The position numbers were made by a program, and so were the translations under genes. 57,729 nt of DNA from Chitinophagaceae bacterium (lineage in GTDB: Bacteria > Bacteroidota > Bacteroidia > Chitinophagales > Chitinophagaceae). The notes under the pieces are model-generated. The model made no database searches and was not told where the DNA came from. It worked only from the letters and a program-made list of their open reading frames with translations. This document shows, piece after piece, positions 25,893 through 35,183 of this stretch. Within the stretch, counting starts at the first letter, position 1; every line of letters starts with the position of its first letter. The DNA lies in contig JAICGN010000016.1 of NCBI GenBank assembly GCA_025923075.1, forward strand, positions 1-57,729, read 5' to 3'.

Positions 25893-25946
25893 TAATACGT
25901 CTAATCATAAAATCAAGAACGTAACAATGATTATTAACTGTTAAAA

Positions 25947-26735
25947 ATGAAAAGCAAAGCTAACTTTAAAGGTCATCCTTTGCATCCCATACTTGTATCT
26001 TTTCCAATTGCTTTTCTTATTGGCACGTTGATCTTTGATGTATTGGGCCTTGTGTATGATCGGAATAATTTTTATACTACAGCAATGTATTTAGAAATAG
26101 CAGGGATAGGTTTTGCGCTGTTAGCTGCTGTTCCTGGTATAATTGATTACATTTTTGTTATTCCGCCCAAAAGTTCTGCAAAAAAAAGAGGAGCCACGCA
26201 TGGTCTTATTAATATCACAATGGTGATCATTTTTTCTGTTGCTTTACTATTACGGCAGAAAGGAGATGCATCATTTATGATCATAATCGGGTTGGAGATA
26301 GCCGGGGTTATTCTTTTAAGCATCGCAGGCTGGTTGGGTGGAACATTGGTTTTTCGCAACCAGATAGGAGTTGATATCCGTTATGCACATGCAGGCAAAT
26401 GGAAAGAAGAATATATAAATAATGCTGATGGCGAAATAGATGTTGCGTCTATTGATGAGTTAAAAGTAAATCAGATGAAACTAATCCATATAAAAGGTAA
26501 ACGTATCGTTGTTTGCAGAACAGAAAAAGGATATGCAGCATTTGACGATCATTGTACGCATCGTGGCGGTTCATTAGCCGGTGGCGCTATGATCTGCGGC
26601 ACGGTTCAATGTCCCTGGCATGGATCGCAATTTGATGTACATAGCGGTACTGTGGTGGCGGGCCCGGCTAATAAAAACATTTCTGTTTATCCTGTAAAGG
26701 AAACTGATAAGTTGGTGTATTTGATTTTGTCATAA
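25947..26735 (+). CDS. DUF2231 membrane protein with C-terminal Rieske domain
   Basis: The 262-residue protein begins with the DUF2231 signature (NFKGHPLHPILVSFPIAFLI), four predicted membrane helices over about residues 15-135, then a soluble Rieske-type [2Fe-2S] domain. The ligands are Cys203 and His205 (CTHRGGSL) and Cys222 and His225 (CPWHGSQF); the disulfide cysteines are absent, as in ferredoxin-like Rieske domains. It should pass electrons at the inner membrane. Its histidine-bearing DUF2231 part may bind heme or a metal (inference). It is the third gene of the FAD-Rieske trio. Confidence 0.9.
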   Translation: MKSKANFKGHPLHPILVSFPIAFLIGTLIFDVLGLVYDRNNFYTTAMYLEIAGIGFALLAAVPGIIDYIFVIPPKSSAKKRGATHGLINITMVIIFSVALLLRQKGDASFMIIIGLEIAGVILLSIAGWLGGTLVFRNQIGVDIRYAHAGKWKEEYINNADGEIDVASIDELKVNQMKLIHIKGKRIVVCRTEKGYAAFDDHCTHRGGSLAGGAMICGTVQCPWHGSQFDVHSGTVVAGPANKNISVYPVKETDKLVYLILS

Positions 26736-26782
26736 TATAATAGGACACCCAAGAGTCTACATTTCAAATCTGGCTTTTAACC

Positions 26783-28597
26783 TTACCTGTATCCTGAGGC
26801 CTGCAACTCAAATAATCTTGCATAAGTATTCCCCGCAGCTAATAATTCATGGTGCGTGCCGAGTTCTTTTATATGGCCTTCATCGATGACAGCAATCCGG
26901 TCGGCAATACGAACAGTTGAAAAACGATGAGAGATCACAATACCAATTCTTCCTTTTAAATTTTCTTTGAGCTCAGCAAAAATGGATGCTTCCGCCTCTG
27001 GATCAAGTGAGGAGGTTGGTTCATCCAGGATCCAGATATCAGCATTACGATACATGATCCGTGCTAATGCAAGACGTTGCCATTCGCCGCCTGAAAGATC
27101 ATGACCGCCTTCAAACAGTCTTCCCACTTTTGCATCAAGACCATTTGCCATTTTTTTTACCAACCACTCGCTTCGTGAATCCTTCAACGCTTTCATAACC
27201 TTTTCGTCATCTGCTTTATCATATGGCCAGCCCAGCATTACATTTTCTCTTACTGAAAGCTCGTAAGTCGCATAATCCTGGAACAATACTCCAATGCGGC
27301 TACGCAAGGTTTCCGGATCCATATCCTTTACATCAACACCACCAACTTTTACAGCTCCTTTTTGTACGTCATAAAAGCGAAGCAATAATTTAACGAGTGT
27401 ACTTTTTCCCGCACCATTTTCACCCACTAAGGCCATTAGTTCTCCACTCCGGATATTCAAACTCAAATTTTCAACCGCTTCACCATGCCCTCCGGGATAA
27501 TGGAAACTTACGTTCTGGAAACTGATCCCATCAATTTTCCCTTCAGGAAGCGTTAAGGGTTTTGCCGGTACCGGGATCAGCGCTTCAATCTTGAGAAATG
27601 AAAAGTAATCATCAAGAAACCTGGTATGCTGGTCAACCGCCACAAATGTGCTTGAGATCATCCCAAGTGCCCCAGCCACAGAACTAAAAGCCCCGATCAC
27701 CAACACAACACCACCCGGCTCAATAGTTCCTTCTACGCCACGCAACGCAACAAAAAGATAGGCAAGTGCAAGCGTAGTTCCGGTCACCAGTCCGCTTATC
27801 ATTGAGATCCTTACACCTGACTGGTACATTTTTGCTCTTTGCTTAAACAGTTGATCTGAAATGTTCTTATGTTTTCCCAAAAGATAATCAGCGAGCACAT
27901 ATGCTTTTATTTCTTTTGTTGTCCTCGGTTGAATTAACAGATCGCCGATATAGTTTCTTTCTCTTTCTTCAGGTGTTTCCTGGTAAAAATATTTATAGAG
28001 GCGGGTTGTAACGCGGCTTTCAATTAACAAGGATAATAATGAAGTGGCTAATGCCAGAACAACAAGCAGCCAATGAAGACTGGCCAGCAAGCCAGCCATT
28101 AATATTATTGTAATAATATTTCCTGATAAACCAAGCACAGACCATGTAAGATCACCTGGACGCCATGAAACGTCACGTTTTGCTCTTGCCAAACGATCAT
28201 GCCAATCAGAATTATCAAAATGCCCAAGATCAACCTTTGACGCTTTAGCAAGTAAACGACGCTCAGCCTCCAGTTCCACACGCCGCACATAAAGATTTCT
28301 TCCATATCCAATATATGAACCAATGGTCCTTTGAATAATAAATGAAACCCACAGTCCTATAAGTATCGGCAAAAGATCATTGAATTCAAGCGGATGCAAT
28401 TTCGACTCTGCAATTTTATCCACCAGTACTGCGCCGAGCCAAACAGTAACCGGTGGAATGACCGAATTGAACATCCCCAGCAACGTATAGCGTATAAGTA
28501 ATTTTGGTGAGGCCGCCCAGGCCAGAGACATTCCTTGTTTAAGATTCTGCCATACTCGGGCAGCACGGCCTTTTATTTTTATAAACCCCGGGGGCAT
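26783..28597 (-). CDS. ABC transporter, fused permease and ATP-binding protein
   Basis: The 604-residue half-transporter has a membrane domain of about 340 residues (helices near 35-60, 75-95, 155-195, 265-320) and a nucleotide-binding domain from about 355. Walker A is GENGAGKST at 392-400, the Q-loop glutamine is at 440, the signature LSGGEWQ starts at 501, Walker B is IWILDEP at 521-527 and the H-loop is VISHRFS. It belongs to the exporter class and would work as a homodimer; the substrate is unknown. It is in the same direction as the acyl-CoA ligase upstream but 79 bases away. The preceding plus-strand operon converges on it. Confidence 0.92.
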   Translation of the reverse strand: MPPGFIKIKGRAARVWQNLKQGMSLAWAASPKLLIRYTLLGMFNSVIPPVTVWLGAVLVDKIAESKLHPLEFNDLLPILIGLWVSFIIQRTIGSYIGYGRNLYVRRVELEAERRLLAKASKVDLGHFDNSDWHDRLARAKRDVSWRPGDLTWSVLGLSGNIITIILMAGLLASLHWLLVVLALATSLLSLLIESRVTTRLYKYFYQETPEERERNYIGDLLIQPRTTKEIKAYVLADYLLGKHKNISDQLFKQRAKMYQSGVRISMISGLVTGTTLALAYLFVALRGVEGTIEPGGVVLVIGAFSSVAGALGMISSTFVAVDQHTRFLDDYFSFLKIEALIPVPAKPLTLPEGKIDGISFQNVSFHYPGGHGEAVENLSLNIRSGELMALVGENGAGKSTLVKLLLRFYDVQKGAVKVGGVDVKDMDPETLRSRIGVLFQDYATYELSVRENVMLGWPYDKADDEKVMKALKDSRSEWLVKKMANGLDAKVGRLFEGGHDLSGGEWQRLALARIMYRNADIWILDEPTSSLDPEAEASIFAELKENLKGRIGIVISHRFSTVRIADRIAVIDEGHIKELGTHHELLAAGNTYARLFELQASGYR

Positions 28598-28676
28598 CTT
28601 TAAAAATAAATTAAATGGACGATTTTAAAAAAGTGGAAATTGAAGCTGACTGAGAATTAAGATCGGGCTTTAAACA

Positions 28677-30464
28677 CTATGCATAGATTCTTTCTATAGC
28701 ATCCTTATATTTCTCAAGGATTACTTTACGCTTAAGTTTTAATGTCGGCGTGAGTTCGCCGCCTTCCACGCTCCATTCCCTTGGGAGCAATTCAAATTTT
28801 TTTATCTGCTCTACCTGGTTGAAGTTTTGATTATATCGTTCTACAGCATCCTTAATTAAGGCGACCACTTTTTCATTTTTAATAATGCTTTCACTTCCGT
28901 TGTACTCGATCCCGTGCTCGGTACACCATTCTTTTAATGCATTAAACGCAGGAACGATCAAAGCACCTGTATATTTTTCACCTGCGCCGGTTACCATCAT
29001 CTGCTCGATCCATTTTGATTCTTTCATCTTGTTTTCAATAGGCTGCGGCGCCACATATTTACCACCTGAAGTTTTAAATATCTCTTTCTTACGATCGGTG
29101 ATCTTTAAGAACTTATTATCAATCATTACACCGATATCGCCTGTATGAAACCATCCATCTTTCAAAACTTCAGCAGTTAAGTCAGGCCGCTTATAGTATC
29201 CCATCATTACATTCGGGCCTTTGCATAAAATTTCTCCGTCCTCCGCGATCTTCACTTCTACATTGTCGATCAATGTCCCTACCGTACCAAACATTCTGTT
29301 CTTTGGGTTCATCCTATTCACACTGATTACCGGCGATGTTTCCGTCAATCCATATCCTTCCAGTATCGGCACTCTGGCAGCGGTAAAGACTCTCAACAAT
29401 TTTACCTGGCATGCTGCAGAACCGGTAACGATCGCTTTTACATTGGCGCCCAATGCTTCTCTCCATTTACTAAAGATCAGTTTATTGGCGAGGCCTAATT
29501 GCAGGTTATACCACATGCCCATGTTTTTATTGATATCATATTTCAATGCCAGTCCTAATGCCCAGTTAAATAGATTTTTCTTTGTACCGGTAAGAGTTGC
29601 TGCTTTTGCCATGATCCGCTCATATACTTTTTCCAGCAGGCGGGGAACAGTGGTAAAAATTAATGGTTTTACTTCTTTAAGATTGTCTCCGATCTTTTCC
29701 ATGTTTTCAGCATAGTAAACAGACACACTGTTATAGATATATATGTAGCTGACCATTCGTTCAAACACATGGTTCAATGGCAAAAAACTTAAGGCTCGTT
29801 TGCCTTCCACGCCAATTTCTTCAAATACACAATTGCTGTCAACAACATTACTTACGACATTATGATGACTCAACATTACGCCTTTAGGGGTACCCGTAGT
29901 TCCGGATGTATAGATTATTGTTGCAAGATCTGAAGGAGTGATCCTGGAAGATAGTTGATTGATTTCTGTTTGTGTTTCTGCACTTGCTGGTTTGAGGCAA
30001 TCCTTCCAATACGTTGCATTGGTTACATGTTCCAGGGTGAAAATATACTGCAGTGAGGGAACAAAATCCCCGATGCTTTTTACCTTCAGAAATAATTCTT
30101 CATCATTTACAAAAATCACTTTTACCTGTGAGTCATTTAAGATGAACTGTAGTTCGTTTACATTAATTGTCGGATAAACAGGTACCAGCACAGCTCCAAT
30201 TTTCTGAACAGCCAGGTCGATCATTAACCATTCAGGACGATTTTTACTAATGATCGCAACCTTATCTCTTTTTTCAGCAGACATATCATTGGGAGAAATG
30301 CCAAGGTGAAGCAATCCGGAAGCTATTTGATTAACTGTATCATTCACTTCAGCTGTGCTGTGTTTTTCCCATACACCTCCCTCTTTTGCTGCAAACATAT
30401 CAGGCAAGGGAGCTGATTTCAGTTGATACTCCAGGCAATCAAACAATCGTGTAGGCTTTTGCAT
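28677..30464 (-). CDS. Long-chain fatty-acid--CoA ligase (AMP-forming)
   Basis: The 595-residue ANL-superfamily enzyme activates fatty acids via acyl-AMP. It has the AMP-binding signature YTSGTTGTPKG at 185-195, LPLNHVFERM, EGYGLTETSPVIS and the hinge region WFHTGDIGVMIDNKFLKITD followed by the C-terminal catalytic lysine region (TPTLKLKRKVI). The frame is open to 30548, but the ATG at 30464 (MQKPTRLFDCLEYQL) matches family starts and the upstream part looks non-coding. A terminator hairpin of the upstream TPR gene lies between the two genes, so it probably has its own promoter. Confidence 0.93.
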   Translation of the reverse strand: MQKPTRLFDCLEYQLKSAPLPDMFAAKEGGVWEKHSTAEVNDTVNQIASGLLHLGISPNDMSAEKRDKVAIISKNRPEWLMIDLAVQKIGAVLVPVYPTINVNELQFILNDSQVKVIFVNDEELFLKVKSIGDFVPSLQYIFTLEHVTNATYWKDCLKPASAETQTEINQLSSRITPSDLATIIYTSGTTGTPKGVMLSHHNVVSNVVDSNCVFEEIGVEGKRALSFLPLNHVFERMVSYIYIYNSVSVYYAENMEKIGDNLKEVKPLIFTTVPRLLEKVYERIMAKAATLTGTKKNLFNWALGLALKYDINKNMGMWYNLQLGLANKLIFSKWREALGANVKAIVTGSAACQVKLLRVFTAARVPILEGYGLTETSPVISVNRMNPKNRMFGTVGTLIDNVEVKIAEDGEILCKGPNVMMGYYKRPDLTAEVLKDGWFHTGDIGVMIDNKFLKITDRKKEIFKTSGGKYVAPQPIENKMKESKWIEQMMVTGAGEKYTGALIVPAFNALKEWCTEHGIEYNGSESIIKNEKVVALIKDAVERYNQNFNQVEQIKKFELLPREWSVEGGELTPTLKLKRKVILEKYKDAIERIYA

Positions 30465-30534
30465 CAGCAAAGAATTTATCGATTCAGAAAATGGCAAAGT
30501 GAATCCTGAACAAATTAGGTAAAAATCTAAAGAA

Positions 30535-30560
30535 TAAAAAAGCCCCAATGCAATCGGGAC
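30535..30560 (-). terminator. Rho-independent terminator after the TPR protein gene
   Basis: On the minus strand tcccgattgcattgggg forms a short stem (CCCGAT with ATTGGG, one G-U) and is followed by ctttttt. It begins 9 bases after the TPR gene stop codon. Confidence 0.65.
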
Positions 30561-30568
30561 CTGGAAGA

Positions 30569-31585
30569 CTAATTTTTTGCCTGGTAATACTGGCCTGGCG
30601 GCACCCTGAAAACACGTGTCTTTTGAAACGCTACAAATCCTTTATACTCATCAGCATGCGACCGGGTCCAGCTATCGTAAGCGGTTAAATTTTCGACGGT
30701 ACCAAACAACCATTGATTGTAGGCATCAAACATGCCTTCACGTAATAATTGCTGATGATAATCGAAAAGACGATGCGGATATTTTGAGGCGTTGGTTTCA
30801 TACCAGTCAAGAATGAATCTTGTTCTGACCATGGTGAGAGATGCCGTGGTCACTCCTCTTGAAACAAGTGCAGATTGTTTATTCATCGCTTCCAAAAAAG
30901 CTTTTGCAAAAGCGCTTTTATTATTTTCCTCACCCTTCATCAGATTAGCTTCTTTGAAAAGTTTTTCTTTATAACCTTTGAATAAAAGTTCTTTCATCGC
31001 CGCGCCTCGCTGGCTGAGACTTTCCATATTGACAAAAATTTCACCATAGATCAGGCTCCAGACTTTGTCCTTTGTATAAAAATAATAGAGTGCTGCATTG
31101 TAATAATTACCACCGAAAGCAGGATCAATTTCAATTCCTTTTTCCCAAAGATCGATTGCGCCATAGTCTTTCTTTTGCCATAATAATTCACCATACTCGC
31201 TGTAAATAGGTCCGCTCTTCGGAAATTTTTTTAAACCGGCTTTATAGATCTTCTCACATTCTTTTGGGTCTTCAAGTGCTTTATAAACATTTCCGGCTAA
31301 TTGAAATGTCATCACATCTGCATCATCACGATTGATAATTGCTTTTACACCTTCCACTGCTTTTTCAAAATCTCTTTTGAAATAATAGCATTGGATCATG
31401 TCTTTATTGTACTCAAGATTATTCTTATCTGTTTGCAATAAACGATTCAATACAAGTATTGCATTATCCCAATCGGCCTCGGCCATAAACCCACGGGCAG
31501 TCTGGTGAAGGGTTTTCGGATCATCCTGTGCAATACCGGCAAAAGAGAGCGCAAAAAACGAAAAGAGAAAAACCAGTTTTTTCAT
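30569..31585 (-). CDS. Secreted tetratricopeptide-repeat protein
   Basis: The 338-residue protein has a signal peptide (MKKLVFLFSFFALSFAGIAQ) and TPR-like helical pairs over about residues 25-190, including ADWDNAILVLNRLLQTD, RDFEKAVEGVKAIINRDDAD, KECEKIYKAGLKKFPKSG and YGAIDLWEKGIEIDPAFGG. The rest is a less regular helical region ending VFRVPPGQYYQAKN. It is probably a periplasmic protein-interaction scaffold. I do not know a specific function. It has its own terminator. Confidence 0.85.
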   Translation of the reverse strand: MKKLVFLFSFFALSFAGIAQDDPKTLHQTARGFMAEADWDNAILVLNRLLQTDKNNLEYNKDMIQCYYFKRDFEKAVEGVKAIINRDDADVMTFQLAGNVYKALEDPKECEKIYKAGLKKFPKSGPIYSEYGELLWQKKDYGAIDLWEKGIEIDPAFGGNYYNAALYYFYTKDKVWSLIYGEIFVNMESLSQRGAAMKELLFKGYKEKLFKEANLMKGEENNKSAFAKAFLEAMNKQSALVSRGVTTASLTMVRTRFILDWYETNASKYPHRLFDYHQQLLREGMFDAYNQWLFGTVENLTAYDSWTRSHADEYKGFVAFQKTRVFRVPPGQYYQAKN

Positions 31586-31683
31586 CTGTATATTGATTAT
31601 TGTTTTTTAGTCAGCTGCAAAGTAAAATAAAAGAGATATAGTAATAGCCCTTTCTTTAACACATTATAAATTCTTTCACAGCA

Positions 31684-32904
31684 TCAGATCAAATGTGTAA
31701 GCAACCCGTCCCGGAGTTTTGGTTCAAACCATGTACTTTTTGGCGGCATTACCTTCCCGCTGTCTGCAATTGCAAAAAGTTGGTCAATAGTAACAGGATA
31801 TAAGCTGAATGCTGCTGCCATTTCACCGCTTTTTACTCTTTTTTCTAATTCCCCGAGGCCACGAATGCCGCCAACAAAATCAACACGGGTATCTGTTCTT
31901 GGGTCTTCAATATCAAGGATCTTATCTAAAACATTCTTCTGCAAAATTGTAACATCCAACACACCGATTGGATCATTTCTGTATGTTCCTTCTCTTGCCG
32001 TTAAAATATACCACTCATCTTCAAGATACATACCAAACTCATGCATTACTGCGGGTTTTACAGGCTCCGGACTATAAGTGATCATAAAATCCTCCTGTAA
32101 TGCACCAATAAATTCTTCCGTTGTTAGGTCATTGAGATCTTTTACCACCCGGTTATAATCAAGAATTGCCAACTGACTTTCAGGGAAGATGGTTGTAAGA
32201 AAGAACTTTGCGGCATCGCTATCCGGTAATTGCTTGCTCACTTTAGCCGCAGAGGCTGCACGATGATGACCATCGGCGATATAAGTATTCGGAACTTTAG
32301 CGGCAAATAAATTGGTGATCGAATTGATCACATCATCGCGATGGATAACCCAAACAGTGTGCTTGACGCCATCACTTGCAATAAAGTCATATTCCGGAGC
32401 ATTCTTTGCTTTCCATCCGTTGATCAATGCATTTATTTCCATCACATCACGGTATGCCATAAAAACATTTCCTGTTTGAGCACGGATGGTCCGCATGTGA
32501 TCAATACGGTCTTTTTCTTTTTCCGGCCGTGTCAGCTCATGCTTTTTAATAACATCATTAAAATAATCTTCGATAGAAGAAATACAAACCAATCCTGTCT
32601 GGCTCTTCCCATTCATTACCAGTTGATAAATATAGTAGCAGGGTTTTTCTTCTTCGTAAAGTGTGCCATTTTTAATAAAGAGTTCAAGATTGGATTTCGC
32701 TTTGTCATATACTTCCTGACTATGTGTATCAATTCCGTCGGGAAGATCTATTTCCGATTTCGTGATGCGAAGAAATGAGTAGTCATTGCCTGCTGCTTCG
32801 GTTTTTGCTTCCTGCGAGTTGAGAACGTCATAGGGTTTTGAAGCTACTTGTTCTGCCAATTCTTTCCTGGGTCGGAGGGATTTGAAGGGTTTTATTATAG
32901 CCAT
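31684..32904 (-). CDS. DUF1015 domain-containing protein
   Basis: The 406-residue soluble protein is a typical full-length DUF1015 member: MAIIKPFKSLRPRKELAEQV and ASKPYDVLNSQEA at the start, a YIADGHHRAASAAKV motif near the middle and a C-terminal DPRTDTRVDFVGGIRGLGEL segment. DUF1015 proteins commonly sit next to serC and serA in Bacteroidota, implying a link to serine biosynthesis. Here the gene follows serC by 124 bases on the same strand, without serA. No biochemical activity is established to my knowledge. Confidence 0.92.
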   Translation of the reverse strand: MAIIKPFKSLRPRKELAEQVASKPYDVLNSQEAKTEAAGNDYSFLRITKSEIDLPDGIDTHSQEVYDKAKSNLELFIKNGTLYEEEKPCYYIYQLVMNGKSQTGLVCISSIEDYFNDVIKKHELTRPEKEKDRIDHMRTIRAQTGNVFMAYRDVMEINALINGWKAKNAPEYDFIASDGVKHTVWVIHRDDVINSITNLFAAKVPNTYIADGHHRAASAAKVSKQLPDSDAAKFFLTTIFPESQLAILDYNRVVKDLNDLTTEEFIGALQEDFMITYSPEPVKPAVMHEFGMYLEDEWYILTAREGTYRNDPIGVLDVTILQKNVLDKILDIEDPRTDTRVDFVGGIRGLGELEKRVKSGEMAAAFSLYPVTIDQLFAIADSGKVMPPKSTWFEPKLRDGLLTHLI

Positions 32905-32908
32905 TTAC

Positions 32909-33012
32909 CAATTGATTATTGATTATTAATTATTGATTATTAATTATTGATTATTAGAAACACTACTTTAACACAATAATTAATAATCAGTAATTAATAA
33001 TTCTATTAATTA
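32909..33012. repeat. AT-rich direct and inverted repeat between serC and DUF1015
   Basis: Repeats of attgattatta (about 32911-32957) are followed by the complementary-type block aataattaataatcag and aattaataattct (about 32980-33005), so the two halves can pair. It fills the serC-DUF1015 gap. Confidence 0.7.
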
Positions 33013-33028
33013 GCGATTCCACCTGGAT

Positions 33029-34120
33029 TTATGCATTCTTCTTTGCAAACTCTTTCATCAAATCAGTTACTGCCACTACACTTTCATATTGCAAAGCATT
33101 ATACATAGAAATTCTGAAGCCCCCTACACTACGATGTCCTTTTACACCGATCATTCCTTCCTGTTTACAGAGATCAAGGAATTCTTTTTCCAACCCGGCA
33201 TCATCGATTACAAATACTCCATTCATATAGCTGCGATCTTCTTTAGCAACAACACCCCTGAAAATCGGTAAACTATCCAGCGTTGAATAAAACAACTCTG
33301 CTTTTGCATTGTTGATTTTTTCGATCGCAGCAACACCGCCAAGATTTTTTAGCCAGCGTAACGTAAGCATGACAACATAGACTGCAAATACCGGCGGTGT
33401 ATTCATCATACTGCCTTCTTTTATATGATTTCGGTAATCAAGAATTGAGGGAATTGATCTTGTTACTTTTCCAAGAATGTTTTTATTTACGACAACAAGA
33501 TTGACACCGGCAGCACCCATATTTTTTTGCGCACCGGCATAAATAATATCAAACTTATTGAAGTCAAGCACACGGCTTAATATATCGCTGCTCATATCAG
33601 CTACTAGCGGAACACCACAGTCATAAGGAATATTTTTCCATTGTGTGCCGGCAATCGTCTCATTGGTTGTGATGTGCAGATAGGCAGCTGTTGGGCTTAC
33701 AGATAATTCTTTGGGAATAGTTGTATAGTTGGTTTCTTTTGCTGAACCAGCAATTTCAACATGGCCAAACAACTTTGCTTCCTTGATTGCTTTGGAAGCC
33801 CAGGCGCCTGTATCAGTGTACGCAGCCAGTTCAGTGTCATTCAGCAAATTCATTGGCACTTGCATGAACTGCGTAGTGGCACCGCCATGCAAAAAAAGCA
33901 CTTCATGGTCATCGTTAAGATTCATTAACTCTTTAACCAATGCCCGTGCCTCATCCATTACAGGCTGAAATAAAGTAGTCCGGTGGCCAATTTCAAGAAT
34001 GGACAGGCCGGTGTTGTTAAAATCAATTATTGCACGGCTCGCTTCTTCAAAAACTTCTTTTGGCAAAACAGATGGACCGGCACCGAAATTATGGATTGTC
34101 ATATTTATTGCATTGTTCAT
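33029..34120 (-). CDS. serC: Phosphoserine aminotransferase SerC
   Basis: The 363-residue PLP enzyme makes 3-phosphoserine from 3-phosphohydroxypyruvate in serine synthesis (and acts in PLP synthesis in some bacteria). It has HNFGAGPSVLP at residues 10-20, the substrate-binding GHRTTLFQPV, LHGGATTQFMQVPMN and the PLP lysine Lys199 in YAGAQKNMGAAG. The C-terminal KGHRSVGGFRISMYNAL is also characteristic. The start may be Met1 or Met7 (34102), since homologues begin near the HNFGAG motif. Length matches the family. A likely -7 box lies upstream at 34143-34150. Confidence 0.97.
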   Translation of the reverse strand: MNNAINMTIHNFGAGPSVLPKEVFEEASRAIIDFNNTGLSILEIGHRTTLFQPVMDEARALVKELMNLNDDHEVLFLHGGATTQFMQVPMNLLNDTELAAYTDTGAWASKAIKEAKLFGHVEIAGSAKETNYTTIPKELSVSPTAAYLHITTNETIAGTQWKNIPYDCGVPLVADMSSDILSRVLDFNKFDIIYAGAQKNMGAAGVNLVVVNKNILGKVTRSIPSILDYRNHIKEGSMMNTPPVFAVYVVMLTLRWLKNLGGVAAIEKINNAKAELFYSTLDSLPIFRGVVAKEDRSYMNGVFVIDDAGLEKEFLDLCKQEGMIGVKGHRSVGGFRISMYNALQYESVVAVTDLMKEFAKKNA

Positions 34121-34142
34121 ACATGCTTGAATTAATAAGTTG

Positions 34143-34150
34143 CAAATGTA
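34143..34150 (-). promoter_or_regulatory. Possible -7 box of the serC promoter
   Basis: The minus strand reads TACATTTG, a match to the Bacteroidota TAnnTTTG box, 22 bases before the serC ATG. No good -33 TTTG was found at the right distance, so the call rests on one element. Confidence 0.4.
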
Positions 34151-34179
34151 ATGATTAAAGTTCCATCAGGTATTCAGAA

Positions 34180-35145
34180 TTATTCATGATCTCTTCCTTT
34201 GATGGAAGCTTTTTTCCAGGCATTATTTAATTCCTCAAACTCTTTAAGATCATCTGCAGAAAGTTCTTTATTTGAAAGTGATTTTAGATCGGGCTGACCA
34301 GCATTTACCCATGCTGTATACCAGAAAGAAGCAATCGCGTAAATAGATTGACGCATCCTTCTTTCGATCATTCCATTTAATTTTTTGTCGTAGGCAATAG
34401 AGAAGGCCGTAGAATACTGGCGGATCGTTACGCCATTTCTTTCTTCAAATGAAAATTTCTGATCCGTTGGGAAAGTTTTAGTTAATTCTTTTTCAAAACG
34501 TAAAACTGAATCGGATGCTTTTGCACTCTCCAAAACCCTGTGCCAGATAAAATCTCCCGGGTTTTTTATGTAGTCAGCCTTACCAATAAAAAAATCCCAT
34601 TGGCTTGCTGCAAGCAATTCCGGTATCCGGCTTTCCCAAAAACCATGAATGCCTCTTTGATCAGTATACTGACCATTATGGTTACTATTCGCATGCAACG
34701 GCACGTGCGCATCAGCGATATAATGCCCGATCTCTGCAGATAATTTCAATATCCTTGCCTGGTTTTTTTCTCTGAATGCTTCGGTTAATTTATAAAGCAT
34801 TGTTTGCACCCACCAGGGTACAATTCCATACTTCATCAAAGTGTCTTCAGAAAATTTTGCCACGGCATCATTCCATTTTTTTGGCAATTCATGAAAAGGA
34901 TAATTACCATAATGATCGATATCGATATAATGTCGTGGCCCTTCTTCAGGTATTGCATAACGACGCTTATCCGGATCAACGGCATGTTCGGCTAAAAAAT
35001 CAATTTGAGGTTTATAAAACTGCATCATTTCAGGAGGCAACAAAAAAACAGCGAAGTAGTTTATTTTTCTATGACCATAAAACCCCCAGCAAAAAGCATG
35101 AAGTGAAATAAATGAGAATACGATCAAGGATAAAGTTTTTCTCAT
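34180..35145 (-). CDS. Zinc-dependent phospholipase C / S1-P1 nuclease-like secreted protein
   Basis: The 321-residue protein has a signal peptide (MRKTLSLIVFSFISLHAFC) that would leave Trp20 (WGFYGHRKIN) as the mature N-terminus. In phospholipase C and P1-type nucleases an N-terminal Trp ligates zinc. Further zinc-ligand-like motifs are HYIDIDHYG, AEIGHYIADAHVPLHANSNH and GIHGFWESRIPEL. This gives the three-zinc helical fold of the family (PF00882-like). It should act in the periplasm or outside on phosphodiesters; lipid versus nucleic acid cannot be decided. Confidence 0.87.
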   Translation of the reverse strand: MRKTLSLIVFSFISLHAFCWGFYGHRKINYFAVFLLPPEMMQFYKPQIDFLAEHAVDPDKRRYAIPEEGPRHYIDIDHYGNYPFHELPKKWNDAVAKFSEDTLMKYGIVPWWVQTMLYKLTEAFREKNQARILKLSAEIGHYIADAHVPLHANSNHNGQYTDQRGIHGFWESRIPELLAASQWDFFIGKADYIKNPGDFIWHRVLESAKASDSVLRFEKELTKTFPTDQKFSFEERNGVTIRQYSTAFSIAYDKKLNGMIERRMRQSIYAIASFWYTAWVNAGQPDLKSLSNKELSADDLKEFEELNNAWKKASIKGRDHE

Positions 35146-35183
35146 TGGTTGCTTACCTGTTATGCTTAACAGCTATTCGTCTA

